Assembly: GCA_030706665.1 (NCBI GenBank) | Contig: JAUZOB010000170.1 | Coordinates: 1 to 7,067 of the forward strand | Reading direction: 5' to 3' | Origin: Bacteroidota bacterium | GTDB lineage: Bacteria > Bacteroidota > Bacteroidia > Bacteroidales > Prolixibacteraceae | Length of the DNA: 7,067 nt | In this document: positions 1 through 6,160 of the stretch, in pieces | How positions within the stretch are numbered: position 1 is the first letter of the stretch | How the letters are laid out: every line of letters starts with the position of its first letter | Notes under the pieces: generated by a model | Told to the model about the DNA's origin: nothing | The model's database searches: none | Seen by the model: the letters and a program-made list of their open reading frames with translations, nothing else | Program-made: the position numbers and the translations under genes

Positions 1-328
1 CCTCTCCATGTACCAGACGGTAAACATTGGTCTCAGGATTAGCGGTAAGCCCTAATCTCCGGCGCAATTCAAAAGCACTGGCTAATTTGAACTTCCAATA
101 CTCCAGATCAGGTTGAACCGGAACAAATGAAAAGATACGGACAGCAATTGATCCGATTTGATAATGTCCGATTCCCAGAAATTGTTTTTCATGAGAGAAC
201 ACTTCAACAACTTCGCCTTCCCGGACATCTCCTTTTATCTTTTTAATCGCCCCGGAAAAGACCCAGGGGTGAAACCTTAGCATTGACTGTTCTTTCCCCG
301 GTTTCAGAATTACCTGAGTATATTTCAT
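1..328 (-). CDS. RlmI-like class I SAM-dependent 23S rRNA (cytosine-5) methyltransferase, N-terminal part
   Basis: The first 109 codons are present; the rest lies beyond the left edge. The N-terminus carries the PUA-type RNA-binding domain of the RlmI/YccW family. The motif FHPWVFSGAI near residues 19-28 corresponds to the RRHPWVFSGA stretch of E. coli RlmI, followed by an EGEVVEVF strand, a GIGHY segment and an AVRIFSF strand. The fragment ends in YRLVHGE, matching the YRL(I)-x-GE position just before the methyltransferase domain. E. coli RlmI methylates C1962 of 23S rRNA; that exact target is family knowledge here and is not shown. The SAM-binding domain cannot be seen. The start ATG lies 4 bases after the stop of the exonuclease gene, and the purine-rich end of that gene (GAAGAAAAA) may serve as ribosome binding site, so the two are almost certainly co-transcribed. 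Confidence 0.85.
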   Translation of the reverse strand, partial: MKYTQVILKPGKEQSMLRFHPWVFSGAIKKIKGDVREGEVVEVFSHEKQFLGIGHYQIGSIAVRIFSFVPVQPDLEYWKFKLASAFELRRRLGLTANPETNVYRLVHGE

Positions 329-332
329 CGTT

Positions 333-911
333 CTATTTTTCTTCGAGAATTAATTGGTTATAAATTTGAACTGCCACCCAGGCATCGGTTGCAGCATAAG
401 CCTGTTGAGGTTCGGTAAGGATATCTGCCTCCCAGTTCGATAATCGTTGTGATTTTGAAATACGAATTCCCAGGACGATCCCCGCAATTTTTTTCAGGCT
501 TGCATCTTCAATGCCATATTGTTTAACCTCATGCTGAAGCTCCATAAACCCTCTGGGTATAAAGTTTCTCAACTTTTGCAAGTGTTTGATATCATCATGA
601 ATAGCAGCACCTATCTTAAGGATATATTCATTGGAGAGCAGTGTGGCAACCTCTTTCGGCAGTCCGATCTGATTCAATCGGAATAAGAATGCAATTTCAG
701 GAGTACCCAATTGTAACAAGGCAACCCTGTTTACCTGTCCCTTTTTAAATGAAGGCCTGGTTTCGGTATCAAATCCCAAAGCTTTTTGTGCAGACAGAAA
801 ACTGACTGCCTTATGACAGATCGCTTCGGTATTGACGACAACGATTCTTCCAGTAAATGAGCCGAGAGGAAGATTGTCAAGTTCTTCTTTTGTAATTGAA
901 TTTAAAAACAT
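333..911 (-). CDS. WRN/RNase D-type 3'-5' exonuclease (DEDDy)
   Basis: This 192-residue protein is essentially one DnaQ-like exonuclease domain. Exo I is GFDTET with D48 and E50. Exo II is IGAAIHDDIKHL, with D107 as the likely catalytic residue. Exo III is YAATDAW, with Y172 and D176, giving the DEDDy signature. The stretch SNWEADILTEPQQAYAATDA aligns closely by eye with the SNW...LTE.Q..YAATDAY region of human WRN exonuclease, closer than to RNase D, and no HRDC domain follows. Family members remove nucleotides from 3' ends using two metal ions; whether this one prefers DNA or RNA cannot be read from sequence. It sits 13 bases after the DUF5063 gene, 4 bases before the rRNA methyltransferase gene, and two genes downstream of recQ. 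That suggests either a repair role with RecQ or an RNA role with RlmI. All four catalytic residues are intact. Confidence 0.9.
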   Translation of the reverse strand: MFLNSITKEELDNLPLGSFTGRIVVVNTEAICHKAVSFLSAQKALGFDTETRPSFKKGQVNRVALLQLGTPEIAFLFRLNQIGLPKEVATLLSNEYILKIGAAIHDDIKHLQKLRNFIPRGFMELQHEVKQYGIEDASLKKIAGIVLGIRISKSQRLSNWEADILTEPQQAYAATDAWVAVQIYNQLILEEK

Positions 912-924
912 ACTCTATCGACCT

Positions 925-1569
925 TTATTCCTCTTCTCTAAAATTCTTAAACTGCTGCTTCAGGATCCAATCAGGATTTTCTTCATCTTCAGGTTCCTCT
1001 TCTGTTTGAATCTTCGGGATCTTAAAACGATTCTCCTCGGATAAATCGGCCCCTCCATATAGCAGATTGTGAATAGCTCTTAATCCGTTCACCAATAGTT
1101 GTCCCCAATAGTCCTCGAAATTCTTACGGCATTCGAAAAGGGCATCGTTCATGACTTCCAGGTTCCCAACCCGATAGGCAAGTATAAAGTCTTTCAGGTC
1201 CTGATATATATCGGTAAGATTCTCTGACAGACTTGCAGGAAGAGGAGTCTCACTATACTGAATCATTGGATCGAAAACCTCATAATAGGCATCGTGTTCT
1301 CCAAACTTTCTTTTTAAGATACGCAACAAATAGTCATAGTCATCTTCGGTGACAAATTTTTCAGGAGCCTCTTCAAGCATTTCTTCTACTTCAGGAAGCA
1401 TAGACGCTTTTAAATATAAAAGGGCAACGATTTTCTGAAGCTTGGATACCAAACTTTTAAGGTCAATCTGTTCAGCAGATTCTGCTAACTTACAATACTC
1501 TCCTGCGACCGTTACAAATTCCAGAACATTCCTGGAATAAACCACATGGTTGAATGTGTCTTCGCTCAT
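925..1569 (-). CDS. DUF5063 domain protein, acidic and helical, unknown function
   Basis: This 214-residue protein resembles the Bacteroidetes family annotated DUF5063. The assignment rests on remembered family appearance and gene neighbourhood, not on a search. It has no signal peptide, membrane segment or recognisable catalytic motif. The composition is strongly acidic and looks almost wholly alpha-helical: helices around residues 10-65 (LEFVTVAGEYCKLAE, LVSKLQKIVALLYLKA), a charged stretch EEMLEEAPEKF at 62-72, a DDYDYLLRILKRKFG helix at 76-90, and a conserved-looking block with FEDYWGQ and LRAIHNLLYG at 151-172. The tail, about 187-214, is very acidic (TEEEPEDEENPDW, ending REEE) and probably disordered. 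It is the first gene of a tight set with the exonuclease and RlmI-like genes, and it has its own promoter-like box. Its position between a helicase and a nuclease suggests an adaptor, inhibitor or DNA-mimic role; that is inference only. Confidence 0.85.
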   Translation of the reverse strand: MSEDTFNHVVYSRNVLEFVTVAGEYCKLAESAEQIDLKSLVSKLQKIVALLYLKASMLPEVEEMLEEAPEKFVTEDDYDYLLRILKRKFGEHDAYYEVFDPMIQYSETPLPASLSENLTDIYQDLKDFILAYRVGNLEVMNDALFECRKNFEDYWGQLLVNGLRAIHNLLYGGADLSEENRFKIPKIQTEEEPEDEENPDWILKQQFKNFREEE

Positions 1570-1592
1570 TTAATGCGAATTTAATTATTTCA

Positions 1593-1600
1593 CAAAAGTA
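1593..1600 (-). promoter_or_regulatory. -7 box (TAnnTTTG) for the DUF5063-exonuclease-rlmI set
   Basis: The minus strand reads TACTTTTG, a perfect match to the Bacteroidetes -7 consensus TAnnTTTG, ending 23 bases before the DUF5063 ATG. No clear TTTG-type -33 box is seen at the usual spacing; the nearest is TGTTT. If used, the leader would be only about 15-20 nt, and the downstream three genes could be expressed without recQ. No hairpin terminator for recQ is visible in the 80-base gap, so read-through from recQ remains possible. Confidence 0.55.
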
Positions 1601-1649
1601 TAAAGAAATATTGGAAACAGGAGCCTATTCTCAAAAACGTGTAGAAACA

Positions 1650-3575
1650 CTAGTTATCAATCCGTTCCAACTCATTCTTCTCATTCAGGGAAAGCTTGTG
1701 GTTATCAATCATCCACCGGATAAACATCAATGCTTTATCCGTATCATCAGATAAGAGCTGAATCACTTCATCCAAAGGTTTTCGCCCTTTACAGAGGATC
1801 TCTCCGGTAACGTTCATCATGTTTCTGAATTCAGCTTTATCGTCTTCTTTTTTATCAAGTGACTTACATACATCACAATTCCCGCATCGAATCGATCTCT
1901 CCTCTCCAAAATATTTTAATAATTGCCGACTTCGACAGTCCGTAAAATTATTCGCGTAATCTGTTACTGCTTTTATCTGTTCGGAGTATTGTTGTTTTCG
2001 ATCCAAATAATGTTCACGGGATATTTTCAGAAAACGTTCATCAACCCGCTCTTTCAGGTAGATTACAAAAGGAGAAGTCATTTGGGGTAAATAATCGATT
2101 ACCCTCAATGACTTTAACCGATTCAGATACTTGTAAATCGTAGTCACCTGCACTTTAGCCCGCTTGGCTAAAACATTTTCATCAATCTTTACATATTCAG
2201 TGAAGAGCCCTGTATATGATCGTAAGAGAAGTTTCACAAAAGCATCAAATGAAGCATTCGCAACCTGAAACTTGTACAACTCATCACGATGAATGATGAA
2301 ATGTACTTTCGAAGGATTATCGATCTCTTCTGTCAGCTCCAGATATCCGCATCGTTCAAGTATCTTCAGACTATTAAAGATGGTAACAAACTGAAAGTGG
2401 AAGGCTGAGGCGAAATCTGCCATATTAAAAGCAAAAACCTTTCCGTTTCCGGTACCTACCGCTAAATTAAAGAAATTGCCAAGTGCACAATAGATGCGTT
2501 TAATTGTTTCTGCCGGTGGAAATTTATCTTCTATAAATTCATTCAGTTTTAATGAATCGGAAGGACTGTACAAGAGAACTGCTGCCGACTTTTTCTCATC
2601 CCTCCCGGCTCTTCCCGCTTCCTGAAAATATGCTTCGAGGGAATCAGGGATATCCAGATGAATCACAAATCTGACATCCGGTTTATCAATCCCCATTCCA
2701 AAAGCATTCGTTGCGACTATCACCCGTTTCTTACCACTCATCCAGTCCTCCTGCCGTTTATGTCTGCTATCAGGAGTCAGTCCGGCGTGATAATAATCGG
2801 CAGATATTCCATTTTGCGATAAGAGTTCTGCTAATTCACGCGCTTTCTTTCGGCTGCGAACATAAACGATTCCCGAACCGCGTGACTGCTTAATTGTTCT
2901 CAACAGGTAACCCACCTTATTCTCTTCCTGCCGGACCAAATAAGTAAGATTCTCCCGATAAAAACTTTTACGCAGAACATTCTTCTCCTTAAAAAGCAAT
3001 TGCATCTGAATATCATCTACCACCTTCAATGTAGCAGTTGCAGTCAGTGCTAAAACAGGAATATCTGGAAGCATTTGACGAAGCTCTGCTATCTTCAGAT
3101 AGGAAGGACGGAAATCGTATCCCCACTGAGAAATACAATGTGCTTCATCAACTGCTATCAAATTGACATGCATCATCTTCAACCGCTCCTGAAAATGTGA
3201 TGAACTTAATCTTTCCGGAGATACGTAAAGGAATTTATAATCTCCCCAAACTGCGTTATCCAGGGCAATATTAATTTCATTCATACTCATTCCGGAGTGA
3301 ATCGCCAGTGCTTTTATCCCACGCTTCAATAATCCGCCCACCTGATCTTTCATCAATGCAATCAGAGGGGTAACCACAAGACAGATACCCTCGCATGACA
3401 AGGAATAAACCTGAAAGGTCACCGATTTACCGCCGCCAGTAGGCATCAGTCCAAGGGTATCTTTCCCTTCCGCTACCGACAGAATAATCTCTTCCTGAAG
3501 TTCACGAAAAGCATGATACCCCCAATATTGAGTTAGAATCTCACGATATTTACTGACTTCAGGACTCATTTGCAT
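1650..3575 (-). CDS. recQ: RecQ-family ATP-dependent 3'-5' DNA helicase, variant domain order
   Basis: This 641-residue superfamily 2 helicase has all motor motifs: motif 0 (FRELQ, 23-27), Walker A (MPTGGGKS, 44-51), DEAH (143-146) followed by the RecQ aromatic-rich loop CISQWGYDFRPSY (147-159), motif III (LTATAT, 177-182), motif V (ATNAFGMGIDKPDVR, 289-302, less the final residue), and motif VI (QEAGRAGRD, 318-326). The family unwinds forks, D-loops and other recombination intermediates. In E. coli RecQ the four-cysteine zinc subdomain directly follows the motor. Here the equivalent (C547, then YFGEERSIRCGNCDVC with C564, C567, C570) comes some 200 residues later, after a region at about 465-510 that looks like a winged helix. 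The last 60 residues do not look like a typical HRDC domain. The start at M1 is followed two codons later by M3, which is an equally possible start. It is probably one of several RecQ paralogues in the genome (inference). Confidence 0.93.
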   Translation of the reverse strand: MQMSPEVSKYREILTQYWGYHAFRELQEEIILSVAEGKDTLGLMPTGGGKSVTFQVYSLSCEGICLVVTPLIALMKDQVGGLLKRGIKALAIHSGMSMNEINIALDNAVWGDYKFLYVSPERLSSSHFQERLKMMHVNLIAVDEAHCISQWGYDFRPSYLKIAELRQMLPDIPVLALTATATLKVVDDIQMQLLFKEKNVLRKSFYRENLTYLVRQEENKVGYLLRTIKQSRGSGIVYVRSRKKARELAELLSQNGISADYYHAGLTPDSRHKRQEDWMSGKKRVIVATNAFGMGIDKPDVRFVIHLDIPDSLEAYFQEAGRAGRDEKKSAAVLLYSPSDSLKLNEFIEDKFPPAETIKRIYCALGNFFNLAVGTGNGKVFAFNMADFASAFHFQFVTIFNSLKILERCGYLELTEEIDNPSKVHFIIHRDELYKFQVANASFDAFVKLLLRSYTGLFTEYVKIDENVLAKRAKVQVTTIYKYLNRLKSLRVIDYLPQMTSPFVIYLKERVDERFLKISREHYLDRKQQYSEQIKAVTDYANNFTDCRSRQLLKYFGEERSIRCGNCDVCKSLDKKEDDKAEFRNMMNVTGEILCKGRKPLDEVIQLLSDDTDKALMFIRWMIDNHKLSLNEKNELERIDN

Positions 3576-3624
3576 TTTAATGAAAAAATCAACATTCGTT
3601 CGTTTGTATTTCTCAATTATATTT

Positions 3625-3632
3625 CAAATTTA
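3625..3632 (-). promoter_or_regulatory. Candidate proximal -7 box for recQ
   Basis: The minus strand reads TAAATTTG, a perfect TAnnTTTG match, 49 bases before the recQ ATG. No good -33 element is seen, and in DNA this AT-rich the motif can arise by chance. It would give a leader of about 45 nt. Confidence 0.3.
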
Positions 3633-3685
3633 CATTGATCTATAATTGTCTCATTTATATCTTATTCCTTAATTCTAAAAGCGCG

Positions 3686-3693
3686 CAAAAGTA
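3686..3693 (-). promoter_or_regulatory. Candidate distal -7 box for recQ
   Basis: The minus strand reads TACTTTTG directly followed by CGCGC. A TTTGC-plus-GC stretch of this kind is common at Bacteroidales start regions, and it is a perfect TAnnTTTG match. The 8-mer is identical to the box in front of the DUF5063 gene. It predicts a recQ leader of about 100 nt. I favour this box over the more AT-rich proximal one, but the -33 region is unclear. Confidence 0.45.
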
Positions 3694-3749
3694 AAATCTA
3701 TTTCACATAGCCTAAGATTAAGGACTTAACAAATTACGATAAGGCTGTT

Positions 3750-3848
3750 CTATTTTTCTATCCCAGTGTTTTCCGGGACAAATACCCCATCAACTTTCAT
3801 CGCTTTTTTTGAAGCATCAACCAGATCAATCTCTTTTAAAAGGTAAAA
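3750..3848 (-). pseudogene. Possible 3' relic of a lost gene (unidentified)
   Basis: After an in-frame TGA the minus strand reads about 32 codons ending at a TAG. The peptide contains LLKEIDLVDASKKAMKVDG, then VFVPENTGIEK. About half the codons begin with G and local GC is higher than in the flanks, as in real genes here and unlike the surrounding AT-rich DNA. There is no start codon near its beginning. The adjoining upstream sequence, in another frame, reads KFAEANDFTF before a TAA, so one frame change would join the two pieces. I do not recognise the protein. Chance cannot be excluded because the fragment is short. Confidence 0.25.
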
Positions 3849-4523
3849 TCATTTGCCTCTGCAAATTTCAAAATTTAATCTTTATGCAGTCTCTTCTCTA
3901 ACCTTTTAATTGAAATTAATAATTGTACCCATATCGCATTCCGATTTATTAAAAAAGCATTCTGACAATATCGTCTTTCCAGATTAATTATAATCCATTT
4001 AACGTCATTTTTTCATTGGACAGGTTCGGGAATATCAAAAAATTCAAGATCAAAACACTCCTTTCATTTTCTAAATTTTCGAGACTGCAAATCTAAGGTT
4101 TCACCAAAGATTAAAGTGAGTATCTTATTTTTTTCCTTACATTTAGCAGAGAGAAAGATCATTAACATGAAAAGAAAGTACATCCAATTGCCTTTATTTT
4201 ATCGCTCATTGATATAAATAAATCGAAATATCTCATCTGAATAAAATATTTACGTACGTACAGAATAATCAAAATCAACAAGCATATAAAGGTAATTTCG
4301 TCAACATTCCAATAACATCCAAAACTATTAATCAAGCTATATAAAGTTACAAAATGATAGTTTAGCGCGACAATAAATGCTTTTATCAGAAAGAATGTGC
4401 AAATATGTCAGATTTAAAAAATAACTTTTCATTATGAACTGATTTTGAAATCAATAGAATTAATTCTTTTATTAACAATAAGGAATTCTATTCAACATTA
4501 AACATTATGGCATGTTCTTTGGT

Positions 4524-4531
4524 TATCTTTG
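4524..4531 (+). promoter_or_regulatory. -7 box for the OmpA-like lipoprotein gene
   Basis: TATCTTTG followed by C is a perfect TAnnTTTG match, 37 bases before the ATG, predicting a leader of about 30 nt. A clear TTTG -33 box is not present at the usual distance. The ATG itself has only an A-rich upstream stretch and no Shine-Dalgarno, as usual in Bacteroidetes. Confidence 0.6.
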
Positions 4532-4568
4532 CAATGAGAAAATAATTTTACTATAACACGAAAGTATT

Positions 4569-5246
4569 ATGAAGAACTTCAAAGTTTTTATGGCAATCGT
4601 ATTGTCAGCAAGCATGCTATTTAGCTGCAAATCACTAAATAACACAGCAAAAGGCGGTATGATCGGAACTGGTGCAGGCGCATTAGTAGGTGCCGGCATT
4701 GGCAAATTAGCAGGAAATACTGCTGTTGGTGCAATTATTGGTGCAGCTGTAGGTGGTACTACCGGTGTTTTAATTGGCCATTACATGGACAAACAGGTAA
4801 AAGAATTACAGAATGACCTAAAAGGTGCTAAAGTAGAACGCGTGGGTGAAGGAATCAAGATTACTTTCGATTCCGGATTACTCTTTCCGGTCAATTCAAG
4901 CACTCTCAGCGGCCAGTCTCAAGCAAATCTGAACGATCTTGCCACGATTCTCAACAAATACAAAGATACCAATATCCTGATCGAAGGTCATACCGACAAT
5001 ACAGGAAAAGCAGAATACAACCAGGCTCTTTCTGAAAGAAGAGCAAACAGTGTTGCTTCTACTCTGATTAACCAAAACGTTGTTCCTTCACGTATTACAA
5101 CTAAAGGTTACGGAATGACACAGCCAATCGTTGACAACAATTCTGAAGCTAACCGCGCACTAAACCGTCGTGTTGAAGTAGCTATTTTTGCAAACGACAA
5201 GCTGAAGAAAGCTGCAGAAAAAGGACAACTCGGACCAGTTCAATAA
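4569..5246 (+). CDS. OmpA-domain lipoprotein with glycine zipper (YiaD-like)
   Basis: This 225-residue envelope protein begins with a lipoprotein signal peptide ending in the lipobox LFSC, so C20 would be lipidated. No acidic surface-export signal follows (CKSLNNT), which suggests a periplasm-facing anchor. Residues 29-72 form a glycine-zipper segment (repeated GxxxG, such as GTGAGALVGAGIGKLAG), likely a membrane-associated hairpin. Residues 92-207 are an OmpA C-terminal peptidoglycan-binding domain: TFDSGLLFPVNSSTL, then EGHTDNTG, LSERRANSV, and NRALNRRVEV. D143 and R158 occupy the positions that bind diaminopimelate in Acinetobacter OmpA (family knowledge). The lipobox, glycine zipper and OmpA order is the layout of E. 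coli YiaD. Its likely role is to tether the outer membrane to the cell wall. It has its own promoter and a strong terminator, so it is monocistronic. Confidence 0.92.
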   Translation: MKNFKVFMAIVLSASMLFSCKSLNNTAKGGMIGTGAGALVGAGIGKLAGNTAVGAIIGAAVGGTTGVLIGHYMDKQVKELQNDLKGAKVERVGEGIKITFDSGLLFPVNSSTLSGQSQANLNDLATILNKYKDTNILIEGHTDNTGKAEYNQALSERRANSVASTLINQNVVPSRITTKGYGMTQPIVDNNSEANRALNRRVEVAIFANDKLKKAAEKGQLGPVQ

Positions 5247-5266
5247 TCTTGGACATATTCCAGTGG

Positions 5267-5299
5267 AAAAGGCTTTCGGTTAACCGAAAGCCTTTTTTT
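5267..5299 (+). terminator. Strong rho-independent terminator of the OmpA-like gene
   Basis: Positions 5267-5296 form a perfect 30-base palindrome with half-sites AAAAGGCTTTCGGTT and AACCGAAAGCCTTTT. It folds as a 13-bp stem with a TTAA loop and runs into seven T residues at 5293-5299. It begins 20 bases after the stop codon. The A-tract on the 5' side means it could also stop transcription from the other direction. Confidence 0.92.
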
Positions 5300-5334
5300 A
5301 TACATTTAAAGATTCAATAGATGACAAAGTTATT

Positions 5335-5559
5335 ATGCTTATGTTGCATTCAATAAATCCGGCGACCCGATTATGCGCTGCAGAACACTATTTTAAAAAT
5401 GCATATAAATACTCACATCATTCTTTGATTAAAAGAATTATTGAATCAAATTACAAAGAACTGCCAACAATTCAAACGATGAGTGGATGCATTCGATTTG
5501 AAGATAACAGTAAAAAGATTGTGGAAAGAATTATAAATAAAAAACAACCGGTACACTGA
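5335..5559 (+). CDS. Hypothetical 74-residue protein, doubtful
   Basis: I do not recognise this short ORF. Codon use is similar to the neighbouring genes, and the peptide looks helical and soluble (AAEHYFKNAYKYSHHSLIKR; KKIVERIINKK). It has no signal peptide, membrane segment or zinc pattern, although cysteines occur at residues 14 and 52. The frame stays open upstream of the ATG back into the terminator hairpin and reads KDSIDDKVIMLM, but offers no earlier standard start. It therefore could be the tail of a truncated gene. There is no Shine-Dalgarno or clear TAnnTTTG box between the terminator and the ATG. The second methionine, two codons on, is an alternative start. A gene remnant or a chance ORF is as likely as a real small protein. 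Confidence 0.35.
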   Translation: MLMLHSINPATRLCAAEHYFKNAYKYSHHSLIKRIIESNYKELPTIQTMSGCIRFEDNSKKIVERIINKKQPVH

Positions 5560-5692
5560 CATTGGCTAATGTTAAAGAATAACCTTGACCTTTGAAACTT
5601 CAGAAAAGATCAGAACAGGCTAAAATTGACCCAGCCAGAGAATAATCTCAATGCATATCCTCAATATCTGAGTAAAAACATAAACAGTTTTC
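5560..5692. other. Intergenic stretch before the AlaX-like gene
   Basis: I see no gene, hairpin or repeat here. A frame open on the plus strand through the second half of this stretch lacks a start codon and looks like chance. The only supported element is the promoter box at its right end. Confidence 0.5.
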
Positions 5693-5700
5693 TATATTTG
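5693..5700 (+). promoter_or_regulatory. -7 box for the AlaX-like gene
   Basis: TATATTTG is a perfect TAnnTTTG match, 19 bases before the ATG, so the leader would be short, about 10-15 nt. No convincing -33 box is present. Confidence 0.5.
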
Positions 5701-5719
5701 TATCAAAACTGACAATAGC

Positions 5720-6160
5720 ATGAAAACATATGACCCGCAAATGCATACAGCCGAACACATTCTAAACCAGACCATGGTAAGGATGTTCGGATGCGGACGC
5801 TCCTTCTCCAATCATTTGGAACGCAAAAAGTCAAAATGCGATTACAGATTCAACCGGGCTTTATCACTGGAAGAAGAAAAAACGATAGAGAAAAAGGTAA
5901 ATGAGGTTATCAGTCAGAACCTAATGATTACCGAGGAATTTCTACTCAAAGCTGATGCAGAAAGACAGTTTAATCTAAGCAAATTACCAGATGAAACCGA
6001 TGATCAGATTCGAATTGTGCGGGTCGGTGAATATGATGCTTGTCCCTGTATTGGGCCACATGTTTCCAATACAGCACAAATCGGGACTTTCATAATGATA
6101 TCTTCTTCGTGTGAGGAAGATGTTCTCAGAATACGTTTCAAACTAAACCGTCCGGAATAA
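5720..6160 (+). CDS. AlaX-like stand-alone tRNA-editing domain protein (AlaRS/ThrRS second additional domain)
   Basis: This 146-residue protein is close to the size of the shortest AlaX proteins and consists only of the editing-type domain. The zinc ligands typical of the family are present as HTAEH (H9, H13) and C110-x3-H114 in ACPCIGPHV, followed by NTAQIG, which matches the T-x-x-IG that follows this motif in AlaRS and AlaX. Proteins of this fold hydrolyse mischarged tRNA, classically Ser-tRNA(Ala), in trans. The usual CGGTHV is here CIGPHV, so substrate choice may differ. The glycine-rich N-terminal domain of longer AlaX forms is absent. It stands alone behind its own promoter box, facing the convergent thioredoxin-like gene. 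The fold assignment is fairly secure; editing activity on a particular tRNA is inference. Confidence 0.8.
   Translation: MKTYDPQMHTAEHILNQTMVRMFGCGRSFSNHLERKKSKCDYRFNRALSLEEEKTIEKKVNEVISQNLMITEEFLLKADAERQFNLSKLPDETDDQIRIVRVGEYDACPCIGPHVSNTAQIGTFIMISSSCEEDVLRIRFKLNRPE

Larger units (their letters stand above)
3576..4568. other. AT-rich intergenic region between divergent recQ and ompA-like genes
   Basis: This is almost 1 kb between two divergently transcribed genes, far longer than the other gaps here. It holds the recQ promoter candidates on the left and the OmpA-like gene promoter on the right. Between them no intact gene of plausible length is visible on either strand. Coding-like pieces on the minus strand are 3750-3848 and around 4013-4060, broken by stops and a frame change. 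On the plus strand there is a 16-codon ORF at 4167-4217. Short AT-rich palindromes occur (4251-4260 TACGTACGTA; 4456-4467 AGAATTAATTCT) without known meaning. No GC-rich structured RNA stands out. Confidence 0.7.

Noticed and set aside
832..1044. Plus-strand ORF of 70 codons with a hydrophobic middle
   Set aside because: It lies across the exonuclease start, the gap and the DUF5063 end, all well supported on the minus strand. It is a shadow frame with no promoter.
1554..1754. Plus-strand ORF of 66 codons
   Set aside because: It overlaps the DUF5063 start, its promoter box and the recQ 3' end on the opposite strand, and the peptide looks unlike a real protein.
2711..2893. Plus-strand ORF of 60 codons inside recQ
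   Set aside because: It is entirely antisense to conserved helicase motifs (motifs IV-V), so it is a shadow frame.
4251..4467. Palindromes TACGTACGTA (4251-4260) and AGAATTAATTCT (4456-4467) as operators
   Set aside because: Both are short, in very AT-rich DNA, not repeated, and not placed at a promoter box.
4523..4705. Minus-strand ORF rich in Pro and Ala opposite the OmpA-like gene
   Set aside because: Its composition simply mirrors the glycine-zipper codons and signal peptide of the real gene.
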